Part shown: piece after piece, positions 22,560 through 33,839 of the stretch
Position numbering within the stretch: the first letter of the stretch is position 1
How the letters are laid out: each line of letters starts with the position of its first letter
Assembly (NCBI GenBank): GCA_016760335.1
Contig: CM028669.1
Location: 14,814,882 to 14,878,881 of the forward strand
Length of the DNA: 64,000 bases
Source: Gastrodia elata
Lineage: Eukaryota; Streptophyta; Magnoliopsida; Asparagales; Orchidaceae
Direction of reading: 5' to 3'
Notes under the pieces: model-generated
What the model was told of the DNA's origin: nothing
Seen by the model: only the letters and a program-made list of their open reading frames with translations
Databases searched by the model: none
Made by a program: the position numbers and the translations under genes

Positions 22560-22802
22560 ATTAATCTAACTAACACTCAGACATCCTTAATATACTCAGC
22601 CTTAAAGGCTACACAAAAGTCCTCAAAAGTCACTTCCTGACGCTTCCTCTTACGCTTCCTTTCGAGCTTCTCAATGGTGTCGTACCACCAGACTTCTGCA
22701 TAATCCAGCATCAGATCCGTCACAATGTCCACGTATAGTGACTCGAAACACTCTATATATATCAAGATTGACTCCACTCAACTCAACCACTCCTTGGCAT
22801 AT
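22560..22802 (-). pseudogene. Upstream partial Gag module, Tekay-1
   Basis: The frame 22577-22777 reads IECFESLYVDIVTDLMLDYA, EVWWYDTIEKLERKRKRKRQ and VTFEDFCVAFKAEYIKDV. This is the centre of a retrotransposon Gag domain (the L..AE.WW ... F..F...Y pattern), with a preceding AKEWL at about 22800. It lies upstream of, and separate from, the main gag, whose own WW and DEF..AF blocks follow about 600 nt later. The same extra module occurs at 38369-38610 in Tekay-2 with similar spacing. An AT-rich gap of about 190 nt separates the two. Confidence 0.7.
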
Positions 22803-22924
22803 ATAGGAAAGTCAAGCCCTCAGTACACTGCATGATGTAGAAGTTTGTCCAAGACTAAGGTCCCTCTTGTTGAAACCCCTTCAATCTGCCAGTTTCTCTC
22901 TTATCTTCATTTGAAACTATAGCT

Positions 22925-23380
22925 CTAAACCCACATCTGTTCTTCTACAACTAGCCAATCAATTAGTGAAAACACCTGTGGGAATTCATAAAAATATTTT
23001 AGTTAAGGTTGATAATTTCATTATTCCTGCCAACTTCATCATCTTAGATATCGAAGATGAATATCAAGAGATTCCCATAATTCTGGGTAGACCTTTTCTA
23101 GCTACAGGAAAACTATGATTGATGTGGGTAAAGGAGAGCTGAGCTTATGATGTGAGGGAGAGGAGGTAAGATTTAACATAAAAGATACTATGAAACACCC
23201 GGGAAGGCCTAATGAGGATTGTCAGAAGGTAGATTCAATAAAAGAATTGATGATGTCTAGGGAGGTGAAAGATTTGGATTTTTCCATATATGAGAAGTTT
23301 GAGGATCTTGAAGGAGAAATTGAGGTTGAGCAATTAATATAAGAAAGGAAGAAAATCCAGCAATCAATTGATGAACCTCA
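22925..23380 (+). pseudogene. Protease end and linker, copy 2
   Basis: The translation gives decayed LGI-type and FIIPANFIILD blocks and IPIILGRPFLATG (around 23070-23115), the C-terminal half of an Athila protease, then an acidic linker. About 250 bp of it (roughly 22993-23238) are absent in copy 1. The catalytic D-G-A is not present because the copy starts downstream of it. Confidence 0.75.
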
Positions 23381-23384
23381 TGAA

Positions 23385-24345
23385 TTGGAATTAAAACCCT
23401 TAACAATCCACCTGAAACATGCATATTTGGAAGAAGGTACCTCATTGCCTGTGATAATCTCAGCATTTCTAAACCAAAAGCAAGAAAGTCAATTATGTGA
23501 AATGTTGAAAAATCACAAAAGGGCAATTGTTTGGAGAATAGCTGATTTGAAAAGAATTAGCCCCACCCTGTGCATACACAAAATTTTGTTAGAAGAAAAC
23601 TCAAAACCTTATTTTAAACCCCAAAGGCACTCAAACCTAAACATTAAAGAGCTAGTTCATAAGGAAATCATTAAATTGATTGATGCTGGGATTATATTTC
23701 CTATTTCGGATAGTCCTTGGGTAAGCACTATACATGTTGTACCAAAGAAGAGTGGGATGACTATGGTGGTAAATGATAACAATGAATTAATCCCAACTAG
23801 ATAAGTGATCAGGTGGAGAGTGTGCATTGATTATAGAAGATTGAATTAGACCACTAGGAAGGATCATTACCCTCTTCCATTCATCGTTCAAATGCTTGAT
23901 AAGTTGGTGGGAAATCCTTTTTTTTGCTTACTTGATGGATATTCCAAGTACAATCAAATTTTGATAGCCCTAGAAGATTAAGAGAAAACAATTTTTACCT
24001 GCCCCTACAGTACCTTTGCCTTTAGAAGAATGATTTTTGGATTATGTAATGCTCCTGTCACTTTTCAATAATGTATGATGGCAACTTTCTCTGACATGAT
24101 AGGAGACTTTTTAGAAATATTCATAAATGATTGTTCTGTAGTTGGTAGATCTGTTGACCATTTCCTAGCAAATTTGAGTAAGGTTTATAAAAAATAAGTG
24201 AAGATACAAATCTAATTTTGAGTTGGGAAAAATGTCACATCATAGTAAAAGAAGAAATTATCCTTGGGCACCTAATCTATAAAAAATGAATAGAGGTTGA
24301 CAAGGCTAAAATTGAAGTAGTTGAAAGACTTCCTCCATCCATAAA
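23385..24345 (+). pseudogene. Reverse transcriptase, copy 2
   Basis: The frame 23385-23804 (139 codons) has the pre-RT block ADLKRISPTLCIHKILLEEN, then IIFPISDSPWVSTIHVVPKK. Beyond a stop, a VCIDYRRLN block (23820-23850) and HYPLPFI (about 23865) are still readable, then MIFGLCNAPVTF (near 24030-24065). The active-site box reads FINDCSVVG (near 24115-24145): the first Asp of the pair is Asn, so polymerase function is lost here even apart from the stops. Copy 1 keeps the Asp. Confidence 0.82.
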
Positions 24346-24766
24346 TGTAATGAGAATAAAAAGTTTTTTGGGGCATGCTAGATTTTATAGGAGGTTCATC
24401 AAGGATTTTTTCTTACCCCTTTGTGGGCTACTAGGAAAAGATGCGGAGTTCGTTACATTTAACGCGATTAAAAAAGCAATGATTTCCAATGCCATAATTT
24501 CAGTTCCAAAGTGGGATCTCCCTTTTGAGGTAATGTGTGATGCAAGCGACCTTGCTGTAGGGGCAGTCCTAGGACAACGAAAAGAAAAAACTTCTTATTC
24601 GATCTATTATGCAAGCAAGCTCATGGATGGCGCTCAAAGAAATTATGCCACGACTGAGAAAGAATTATTGGCTACTGTCATTGCATTTGATAAATTCCAG
24701 TTATACTTGATTGATTCAAGGATTAATGTCTACACTGATCATGCGACTATTAAATATATCATTTAG
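24346..24766 (+). pseudogene. RNase H, copy 2
   Basis: The frame 24350-24766 (138 codons) is open through the RT tether (IKSFLGHARFYRRFIKDFFL) and all RNase H blocks: PFEVMCDASDLAVGAVLGQR, SYSIYYASKLMDGAQRNYAT, TEKELLATVIAFDKFQ and NVYTDHATIKYI. The three catalytic acids visible in these blocks are present. It is better preserved than copy 1, which has a frameshift in the middle. Confidence 0.87.
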
Positions 24767-24859
24767 AAGAAGGAAGCAAAGCCATGTCTCCTACATTGGG
24801 TATTACTCCTTCAAGAATTTGATCATAAAATTCGAGATAAGAAGGGGAGTGACAATGTA

Positions 24860-25086
24860 GTGGCTGACCATTTGTCAAGATTGACTCACCTTATTCATGT
24901 TGAAGTAGAAGATATTAGAGAAACCTTCTCGAATGAAAAACTTTATGCTATTGCCTCTACAAACTCCCCATGGTCTGCTAACTTTGTGAACTATCTTGTA
25001 GTAGGAGTCATACCAAAAGATCTAAATTTCCAACAAAGGAAGAAATATTTTGTTGATATTAAAAGCTATTTTTGGTATGACCCCTA
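24860..25086 (+). pseudogene. Integrase N-terminal stretch, copy 2 (before solo LTR)
   Basis: The frame starts MADHLSRLTHL and continues LYAIASTNSPWSANFVNYLV and KDLNFQQRKKYFVDIKSYFW. It is interrupted at 25086 by the LTR. The following five-base site CCCTA (25082-25086) is repeated with one change as CCTTA at 28848-28852. Confidence 0.85.
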
Positions 25087-26175
25087 CGTGGGGCCCCATA
25101 CTTTCCCGCGGCTACGCTAATACTGATATTAGCATAATTGCGAGGAGTACGGTGCTCCACTCCGGTGGTAAATCCCCAACTCAAGTAGAGCCAGGTTGGA
25201 CCCAACTCGCCTTAAGCAAAGGACTTGTCACCCTATAGAAGAAACTGTGAATATACATCAATAAGTATCAAAGTAGCGGAAGCAAAAAATAGAATGCAAC
25301 ATCCACAGGCATAGTATAAAAGAAGAAAAGAAAACAGTAACTCAGATCAAATGCAGAAATGTAAATACATCCAAAATTTAATTATTACAAACTAAATTTA
25401 TTAGAAATAAGGATCTCTCAATCTAACTACAAAAAGAGAAAATCTATCTAAGCAGCAGTAGGAAGATCCTCCTCCTGCACCGGCTCCGATCCTGCAGTAC
25501 TGCCGAAAAATAACTCTGAATTTGACATTTATCGGTATCACAAATGCCAGTGCTCTATCCAACAAAAGAAAAAGGTTACAGTTAAACAATTGTCTAAGCA
25601 CAATTTAGGCTATTTAAGTGAATTGAGTATTTAAGATATCACACTTAAAGGTTTTAAACGTGCAAGCATTAAAAAGGTGCAACAAGCTATAAGAACGGAG
25701 TAGCTATAAACTAATCATTGATAGCTAATCAATAGGTATGTAAAATAACATACAAAAATAGCAACTAAACATGGTGAGGCTAAAAGCAAAAGTAACTGCA
25801 ACTACTGAAATAAATCTGATCATAACATGCTTATTATCATATGGAGACATGCTGAGTATAATAAGAACACAAGTAATGAAATAGACATACAATTCTAGCA
25901 TCCTAAACATGCCAATATCTTAGTACTAATCAATGAGAGCGTATATACAAGCATGCAGATTTAATATAAAAAATGCCACTGAGACATGTGGCAAAAAGTA
26001 AACTGAGTACATGAATGAGCAAAAGTAAACCATTGCGGCATATGGCAAAGCAAGTCAAGTACAAAAAGAAAGGCCACTGAAGCATGTGGCAAAATAAAAC
26101 CTGAACTAAAGTAGCAGTAAGCCTAATGCCTAGTGCTGCCATAACAGAACTGGCTATACAGGGCCTCTGAACTGA

Positions 26176-26290
26176 AAGTTCAACATGTATCCATCCTAGG
26201 CATCCGCAGAGCTAGGTTCAAGTTGAACTTATAGAATAGGACATGTATCCATCCTAGACATCTGTCGAGCTAGGTCCAAGTCTATTCTAT
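26176..26290. repeat. Pair of tandem hairpins in solo LTR
   Basis: Counterpart of 4631-4745. Stems AAGTTCAAC/GTTGAACTT and ATAGAATAGGAC/GTCTATTCTAT are both preserved although the loops carry substitutions. Confidence 0.68.
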
Positions 26291-28405
26291 AACCAAATTA
26301 GAACTGAAAAGGTAGACTAAGCTAGGACATACTCTACTAACTCAAAGCACTGAAAGAACTGAATGAATGCTTTTCAAATACTAACTTAGGATGTATCTTC
26401 CATATCCTAAGTTTATCTATTATGCTCAAGGAACAAGGCTCAATATTCAAAGTGTGCAGAGCAATTAAGTCAAAGTAAGCAAGAGACTCAATCTCAGATT
26501 TTACGACCTTAATGTTAACATTAGAACTTAACAAGTTATAATTCATAATTATATGATGATTATAAGAAGTTAAAGTAAACAAATCAATAACTTAATTATT
26601 ATTATTTTCTTCTCTTAACCCACGTCTTAATTTAATAAGTCAAGACTTAAGGATTCTGGATCCAAACCCCACTTGGTGTTCAAATCCTGAATCCAAGGTA
26701 GTATCCTTTGTAAGGATCTAGGGTTCACACTTTAAAACCTAATTTAAAGGTAAGGAATCCTATAAGCTGAAGGATTCAGAAGCTATGATCTCAATGAAAG
26801 GCTGTGCTAATGTTGTAAGATAAAATAATCAGTAAGAACTAAGAATCTAAGATCTATATTTAATTTTTAGGATAATTATATTATCCTATAGATTGAATCA
26901 ATCCTACACCCACATGGAAGGCTGCAAAGGAATTAAATAATAAATTACTTAAGGAATTCCAAATGGAGGTAGTCCAATTCAATTAGAAAATTTAAAGTCT
27001 AAGATCTAAGATCTGATATTTGCTCACTTTAAACTTTAGCTAAGATTTAGACTTAGGATTTTACAAGAGTATTTCTTTTAAGATTCAAGCTCAAGAATCA
27101 ACTTAATTAAGCTATTAGCTAAGGATCTAGTACTTTGATATAGTTAAACTTAGCTCTTAAGACAAGGTGATTTTAGGAACACTTAAAGTCTTAAGATCTA
27201 AGTAAGCTATTTCAAGATTCATCACTTAACTCAAAATTATCAACATAGGATTTCAAAAAGGTGTTAAACATATTATTTAGGGATATTTTGCTCAATTTTC
27301 AAGGCTTAAGGGGTGCTTAAATACATTTTGGTCAAAATGACCAAAATACCCCTCTTAAGCTTAAAATGGGATTTTAAGATTTAACCATCCAAATTGTTTA
27401 CTGAGGTAGGATACACACTTATTTTAGGTTTTGGGAATCTAATTAGTTTAATTAGCCTTAATCACATTAAGAGGTCAATTAATGTGATTAATGAAATTAG
27501 GGCATTCTAGAATGATCCAACCTTATTTATAAGCTCTAATATACCTAAGAAGGCATTTGGAACTTATTTCACCAAAATTAGAGGCTTAATTATGGTTTAA
27601 TTCACTAATCTATAATTAGGGTAATTAAAAGATGATTAAGGAAATAAAAGTGCCAAATTTACTTTTAATGGGCTACATAAGTTTTTTATGGTCTCATGAG
27701 CAATCAGAGACCTTCATCAACATTTATGGATATTAATTGAATTTATTATGATTTAATTAAAAACATAAAAGGATTTGGCAATTATTTAAAATCTAATAAT
27801 TGGATCTTTGATTTTATTTTATATTCAGGTTCCTTGCACTTTTCTGATTAAAATGGTATATTGGATCGTACCATTTGGATAAGTATAGCTAAAGTTATTT
27901 AATAATTTAATCTGTATTTTTATTTTAATTAAAATCATATGTTTGATTTTCTTAATTAATTTCAGAAATCCTTTAATATTAACAGTCAGCCCAAAAATCC
28001 AAAAGTCACGGGTCGGGTCCCGACCCGTGACTTCGTCTTCCCCGCGGCTCTTCCCCGACGCTAGGCTCCTTAGAGCTAGCTTCCAGCTCTAAATTATCCG
28101 TGCTTCAGCCATGCCGATGGCTCTAATTAATCCCTACATGCTCCTTTAGTCTAGACGCATCGAATGAACATCGAAGCCCTAACTGGGAGGCGCCGGATCG
28201 CTGAAGTGCTACTCGGGCGAAGCATCCCTTTACAGACGATTAAGGTTTACTGTGAGGGGATAATTCTGCTCACAAAAACCACTAAACGGAGGAGGCTCGA
28301 TCCCTACACCATCAGTGAGGTGAGGCGAGTCGAACCCCTATGGTTTCATAACTGGGGTGCAGCCGATCGCTGGGTCCTTACTCGGACTCAGCCATGGCTC
28401 GGCCA

Positions 28406-28442
28406 CTAGCTCGATCGATCAATACGATCGATCAGAGCTAGC
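28406..28442. repeat. GATCGATC palindrome in solo LTR
   Basis: An inverted repeat (AGCTCGATCGATC ... GATCGATCAGAGCT) matching 7003-7040 with a few substitutions. Confidence 0.62.
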
Positions 28443-28847
28443 TCAAACCCTGGCGACAATCACAACTAGTTCCCTAGGTGGCTAAGTCTAGTTAGACGAC
28501 ATCCAGAGGGTCAATCCAAAGGTAGAATGAAGAACTGAACCTATGAAATTTAGTGGGAGAAGGCTGTTTTAAGACTATATGAGCTCCAAAAAATTTCAAA
28601 AAAATTACCCTTAGCTAATTAAGGGGAAAAATGAACTCAAATTTAAATTTAGACATCAAAACAATTTAGGTATTTTCTAGGGCTCAAAAACAGGCAAAAA
28701 TACCAAAATTCTTAATTTAGCTCCGATTGATTTCAAACTTCTCGGGTTAAGTTTAAATGACCCATTGAGTCTAATGGAATCAAAATCAGAGCTTGGTTTG
28801 GCTTAATTAATCTAAATTTAGCTAGGGTAACAACTAGGGTTGTTACA

Positions 28848-29122
28848 CCTTATCTTTATAAAGGCTACACCGATCAACTTTTAAGGAAGTGTGTCCCTGA
28901 ATTCGACATAAATAGCATCTTTTATCACTGCCACACTTCTCCTTATGAAGGGCATAATGGGATTGATCGAACTGTCGCTAAGGTCCTTCAATAGGGTTTC
29001 TCTTGGCCAAACTTATTTAAAATTGTTGTTGATTATATCAAGAGCTATGATAAATGCCAAAGAACGGGAAATATGAGTAGGCGAGATGAACAACCCTTAA
29101 ATGGAATCTTTGAAGTAGAGAC
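28848..29122 (+). pseudogene. Integrase zinc finger, copy 2 (after solo LTR)
   Basis: The translation continues the integrase that stopped at 25086: a decayed YKGYTDQLLRKCVPEF stretch, FYHCHTSPYEGHNGIDRTVA with the zinc-binding histidines, the SYDKCQRTGNMSRRDE block, where the first Cys of the CxxC is Tyr, and NGIFEVET just before the catalytic core. It ends abruptly at 29122 where the next LTR starts. The core does not reappear in the window. Confidence 0.82.
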
Positions 29123-32100
29123 TGTGGCGCCCCACCCCCTAACCTATAAGATCAGACTTAAGGGGTGGTGTTCCACTTTGGCAAATCCCGCACATATCAT
29201 TGGATTAGGTAAGTTCCACAATCCACTAATAAGAGAAGGATGTGCATAGAATGAATATAAATTATTAGTCATTAAATCAATACAAGTACATAGTGCGGAA
29301 GTATACAAAATAAACATCACATCCATTTCACTACACATCAATAAGAAATAAGAATGAAGAGTACCTCAGAAAATAACAGTGCAGGAAAGTAAATACAGTC
29401 ACAAGTGTATTTGTATTATTATATCATTTAATTAAAGTTCAAAATTGAATAAAAGCATCACTCATCCTCACAAAATATAAAAGAGTTTAAGGATCTTCAG
29501 CTCCAATCTGCTGCACCACTTCTAGATAAGGCTCCTCCTCAGGTACTAGATCTTCGACCTACTCAAATTCTGACATTATTAGTTTCACAATGCCAGGGCC
29601 CCAGCCAATAAAAAAAAATCTTATTAGATAATTGTCTAAGTATATTTTTGGTTAAAAATTAGTTATCCATTTATTAATATCACCATTTAAACTTAAACTC
29701 AAACAAAGTAAACTATCTAGCATAGGAGCAGTAAGCCTATAAGGAACAAGAAAAGCTATAAATATAACATTTATAGCTAAGCAGGGATCGAGGCAAAAGC
29801 ACACCTCTATTAAACTAAATAAGGAATAGGCATACATATATAATACAGTAAGTAAAAGTACTAAAAGTAAAGTCTAATCCTAAACATACTGATCATCACA
29901 TGACATATACTGATTTAAAATAGTAATCTAAAAGTGGTATATATAGTAAACAGTAAAAATATAGCTTCCTATAAATATATATACAAGTGAGCAGGTAAGA
30001 AAATTAATACACCTGATGAAATAATATGCATCAATAACACAGTAAATAAAAAACTCAAACTTAAACAAGTACGTATAACTGCCATATCAGAGAGAATTGG
30101 ACAATCCGGCCCAGTATAATTCCCAAAGCCTTTCTGGGCTAGGGCAAACAGAATAGAGCGGAAAAACTGAAGAGGCAGTAAATATAAATGCAAAATCTTT
30201 TAGTTATTTTACTTTTGTTTCTGTGGACACATCTAGAAATAGCTGAGAAGTCAAGCATGTCTGCAAGACTAAATGGGTTCCACTCTTAACACACACTCCT
30301 CAATGAGTAATGCTAAGCATCCTTATTTCTCTTTACCCCTATCCATTAGGGTAAAATAGGCCATATTAACCAGTGACTGAACCTAATGCAAATATTTTCC
30401 TAATATTCTAAGTTTTCATTTTCATGCAACAATATTTTCTTATATAATATGTCGAAAAAAAATAAGCACAAAGCTTAAGGAATGCGTGGCACAAAATTAA
30501 GTAGTAGGCAAGGGACTCTACTAAAATATGGTGATATCATTTATTGTCTAATTAAACAATCCTAACTATTCTAATTTACACAAGTTTAGGATCTCCAATT
30601 TCTACTATCGAGTGTAACTTAGAAATATGATCTTATAAGTTAAAAGGGATTAGAAAAGATTCAGGTCCTACTATAATTCAATCAAGATCGACTATAAGTT
30701 AAAAAATAAATCACGATTTACTATTTTGATGAATTCAGATGTTCTACATTAAGATCTGATCAAGATCTACTAAATTATGAATTAAGCACTATGAGCCCAG
30801 GCATAATCACATAATCCAAAGGGTAAAACTTAAGATCTAGGTTTCAATCTAAATGTGATCTATTGATTAAGGTAAATCCTATTAAGCAAAGTCAATCTTA
30901 GTAGAATGATTCTTCTATACTGAATCTAAGATTGAAAGAAAAAATAATCAAAATTAAGCTATAAAATCTAGAAACTAATAAAACTAAGAATTTATTTATT
31001 GAATAACCCATTTATTTAATAAATAAAATATAACCTATGATCTAGTCCTAGTCATAGGAATGGTCTGATTATGATGTGAAAGGTCCTAAGGAAAAGACCA
31101 AGAAAAATTATAGGAATTTAACCAATTTTATTAAAAAGTTGATTTTTATCTCCTTAAAATATTCTAATATAGTTATAATATTAATTTTAGTGATCTAAAA
31201 GACAATTTAGGGCTTAAGAACACTTAACCTAAACTTTGGGTGTCCATAAAGTTATTTTTTGATTTAGGGCTCACAAATATAATTTCTTATTGCCAAATAT
31301 TTATTACTATTTAATATGAAGATAGATAGTAGGTATGCTCAATTTGGATAAAAAATGGGTCATATAGGTCCAAACTAAGGATTTTGACCTAAGGGGCAAA
31401 ATTAGAAATTTATATATAATGAAATCTATATTTTTATGCAGTTTAATGTTGGTTACTGTTCAAGGATTCCATAGAGTCTAAAAAAGATAAATTCTGAGAT
31501 TAAATGGCTAAGTTATGGATGTTCTTAGATTTAAAGGCAATTCAATAATTTCAAAGAGTCAAAGGGGGCAATAAAATCAAACTTTTTTGTTTAAGGTTCA
31601 AATTTAACAAACTCAGTTTCTATAGCTTCCCTATAATTCACTAAGTATTTCAACTGGGAGTAGACCCAATTTAGACTTCAAATGGTCAAGTTATGGTCTA
31701 ACTAGGGTTAGGAGTATTTTGGTCATTTTTAATTTTCTAGGGTTCAGAAGATAAATATTATCTTAGATTATTGTTGGCACTAAAATGCTAAGCTAGTTAG
31801 CAGTTTGAATTTTTTGATTTGGAGTTGAATTAACTAAGTTATGGTCAATTGAAGACCAATAGCATTTTAGTCATTTTTGGGTGAGGGTCCTAAATGTCAC
31901 TTTACAAACTAAGCTTCAAATGGAAAAACTAATACTAGTACAGTGATGGAGCTATTCTCATGAGTATTTTAAGACCCATATTGCCTATATTTGGATAACT
32001 AGGTTAAAAGTTATTGGAGTTTGTTTAGAACTTAAAATATCACTGTGTTAATAATTTTTGAATCAAATTTTTGAATAATGCCATTTAATTCATTTTATTT

Positions 32101-32450
32101 TTCTGAGTAAAATGAGACCTATATTTGATATGTTGGATCAATATTCTTAAGGTTTGAGGCTTTTAAGTTTTGTATTAATTAAATTTAAATTAAACAATAT
32201 TACTATTCATTTATACAAATCAAATTAATTTACTATTTTAACTTAATTAAGTAATTTAGTTAATTAGTTAAATTAATTTAATTAAAGTTAATTAATAATA
32301 CTAAATAATCTATTTAATAATATTAATTAAATTACTGGACTAATTAGTGTTTATAATTTATTAAATTGAAATTTGTTAAATCCACTAATATATAAATTAC
32401 CTATTTATCTTATATATACATGCATGTTTTGTTCGGCTGTTAAATTAATT
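29123..32450 (-). repeat. Long chromovirus LTR, minus orientation (3' portion)
   Basis: It begins on the plus strand TGTGGCGCCCCACCCC, the reverse complement of the LTR end seen at 37949 and 62850 (GGGGTGGGGC...CA). Reverse-complemented, it follows the Tekay-2 LTRs through blocks such as the TTAGACAATTATCTAATAAG stretch (29615-29640) and TCAGAAAAATAAAAT (near 32100), at roughly 70-75% by eye. The match fades near 32150-32450. Its LTR start and target duplication are not recognisable, so it is truncated or its head was replaced. There are no coding frames. Confidence 0.72.
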
Positions 32451-32455
32451 TATTA

Positions 32456-33467
32456 TTTTTTTTTTTAAGAAAAAACAAATTTTACTTCTATAGATCAACC
32501 AAAAAAAATTACAAAGCGGGTGCAACCTAGCCACAACCAGCCTACCGGTTCACCAAACAGAACCTAAACAAAAGAAAACTAAAAAGAACAAGACCAAAAA
32601 ATACAACCAGCTAAGCCTCCAGCCAGACAAACCAACCACAAACTTCAAAAAGCCTATACAGCTTAGCGACACCTGTCGCACAAAAAACCGCACATGCCTC
32701 AGAACAGAGGAAACAGAACCTCGACGAACACAGTGAGCATCCAGTACAAGAACCAGAGGCTGAGCGCAAGCGATCGCAACGACTCTTAGACCCTGAACGA
32801 CCCAGACGCCGACGCCAACAGCCCTTCCAACGCATCACATACTTTGAAGAATATAATAGCACCGAGCCAGAAGACTTCCTGCAGGCCGAAGATCAGAACC
32901 GCCAGCTGAGAATCATCACACGCAACAACGAACTCCCAAAGGGCCGATGCCAAGCTAAAGAGAGAATCCGCCAACCGGAGTTTCCTGAAAAAGAAGATGA
33001 GAGCAGGATTGCGCAGAAATCCACTTAACTCGGGGAGAGGAAGAAGCCAGCACTCCACGACCAGATTGCACTTGAAAAAACAGAAACCAGAGCGTGGCCG
33101 CGAAGGTATCGACAAGGGCAGAGCCATACTACCAGCCTGCGAAACCTCCACAGAACAAGCCCATAAAAAGGGCAAGGCAACACAGGCAACGAGGCGACAC
33201 CACACGACAATCGAGATCATCACCAGCAGTAACCGAAATGACATTTGACAGCAGTGACAGTCGACACTCCGCGAAAGGACAGCAGAGCCAGAGATAAGCA
33301 TAAAAGGAAGCTTCGAAAATCCGGACACACAGCCGGCACCATTACACACTGCACCACCACAGAAAGAAAGAAAAAGGCTTCAACCAGCGCAAAAAGAAAT
33401 CAGTAAGGAAGGCGTAGTTTAAGCTCAATAACCACTTGTACCTTTGAAGAAATATACAACTATATAT

Positions 33468-33470
<3 letters not shown>
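32456..33470 (-). mobile_element. Retroposon-like segment with A-tail on minus strand
   Basis: A GC-richer block in AT-rich LTR DNA. Its left edge is a T-run (32456-32467), i.e. a poly(A) tail on the minus strand, preceded in sense by a T-rich 3'-UTR-like stretch. The minus frame 32786-33349 (187 codons) and the overlapping 32611-32862 are rich in Cys, Leu and Phe and match no family I recognise. It could be the 3' end of a LINE or a retroposed transcript. I found no clear target duplication, as the right flank is a TA microsatellite. Confidence 0.35.

Positions 33471-33514
<44 letters not shown>
33471..33514. repeat. (TA)n microsatellite
   Basis: About 22 TA units without interruption. A second tract lies at 33604-33630. 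Confidence 0.95.
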
Positions 33515-33515
<1 letters not shown>

Positions 33516-33599
33516 TTACCACACTAATTTAATTAATTACCTACTGTTTAACAGAACATATTCTTCAATTGTTTGATCTCATTTATTTATTATTATTCT

Positions 33600-33630
<31 letters not shown>

Positions 33631-33839
33631 ACTATATATCAATATATATATATTTAACTAATAGGTGCTTGGCTGAATTTTAAGTGTTCTACTAATCATA
33701 TATGTATATCTATTTAACTTAATTTATTAACTTACTGAATTAACAATTAACTATTAATTGCAACTAATCCAATTAATTAGGTAACTCTAAAAAGTAGAAC
33801 TTAACGCATAGACGCAATTATATATTTATATATGTATAT
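33515..33839. other. AT-rich stretch with no recognised feature
   Basis: It includes the (TA)n tract at 33604-33630 and ATATATCAATATATATAT copies. No frame, motif or match to the start of the 3' LTR at 57799-58300 was found, so the true 5' edge of the Tekay-2 LTR is unclear. Confidence 0.5.

Larger units (their letters stand above)
3545..22920 (-). mobile_element. Tekay-type chromovirus, minus strand (Tekay-1), without 5' LTR
   Basis: Minus-strand Ty3/gypsy element of the Tekay/Del chromovirus lineage. Parts in sense order: upstream Gag module (22560-22802), main gag (to 21152), a putative intron (21063-21151), protease, RT, RNase H, integrase with chromodomain (11519-8410), polypurine tract (8281-8294) and 3' LTR (8280-3545). 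The Tekay call rests on the chromodomain fused to the integrase end and on RT motifs (VCIDYRKLNK, RIDDLFDQL). A complete Athila element (11520-21052) sits in the protease start. The 5' LTR and primer-binding site are absent; the sequence passes at about 22920 into a second copy of the Athila fragment. Many stops and frameshifts show it is old. Confidence 0.85.
25087..28847 (-). repeat. Solo LTR of Tekay-1 type inside copy 2
   Basis: Minus-oriented LTR of 3761 bp with Athila integrase sequence directly on both sides and target duplication CCCTA/CCTTA, so the internal region was lost by LTR-LTR recombination. It is the same LTR as 3545-8280, but lacks about 0.8 kb (7165-7990 of that copy), including the TATA region, and about 95 bp near 26490. 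The paired hairpins (26176-26290) and the GATCGATC palindrome (28406-28442) are kept. Confidence 0.87.
22925..29122 (+). mobile_element. Decayed Athila-like element, copy 2, split by a solo LTR
   Basis: It is homologous to 1660-3544 over its whole left part (22925-25086), with blocks that copy 1 has lost. It resumes after the solo LTR at 28848 with the integrase zinc finger and ends at 29122 where another LTR begins. The left edge at about 22920 abuts Tekay-1 leader sequence without a target duplication. Because both copies carry the same LTR insertion at the same base, the two are products of one duplicated locus, not two separate elements. Frames are broken throughout. Confidence 0.85.
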
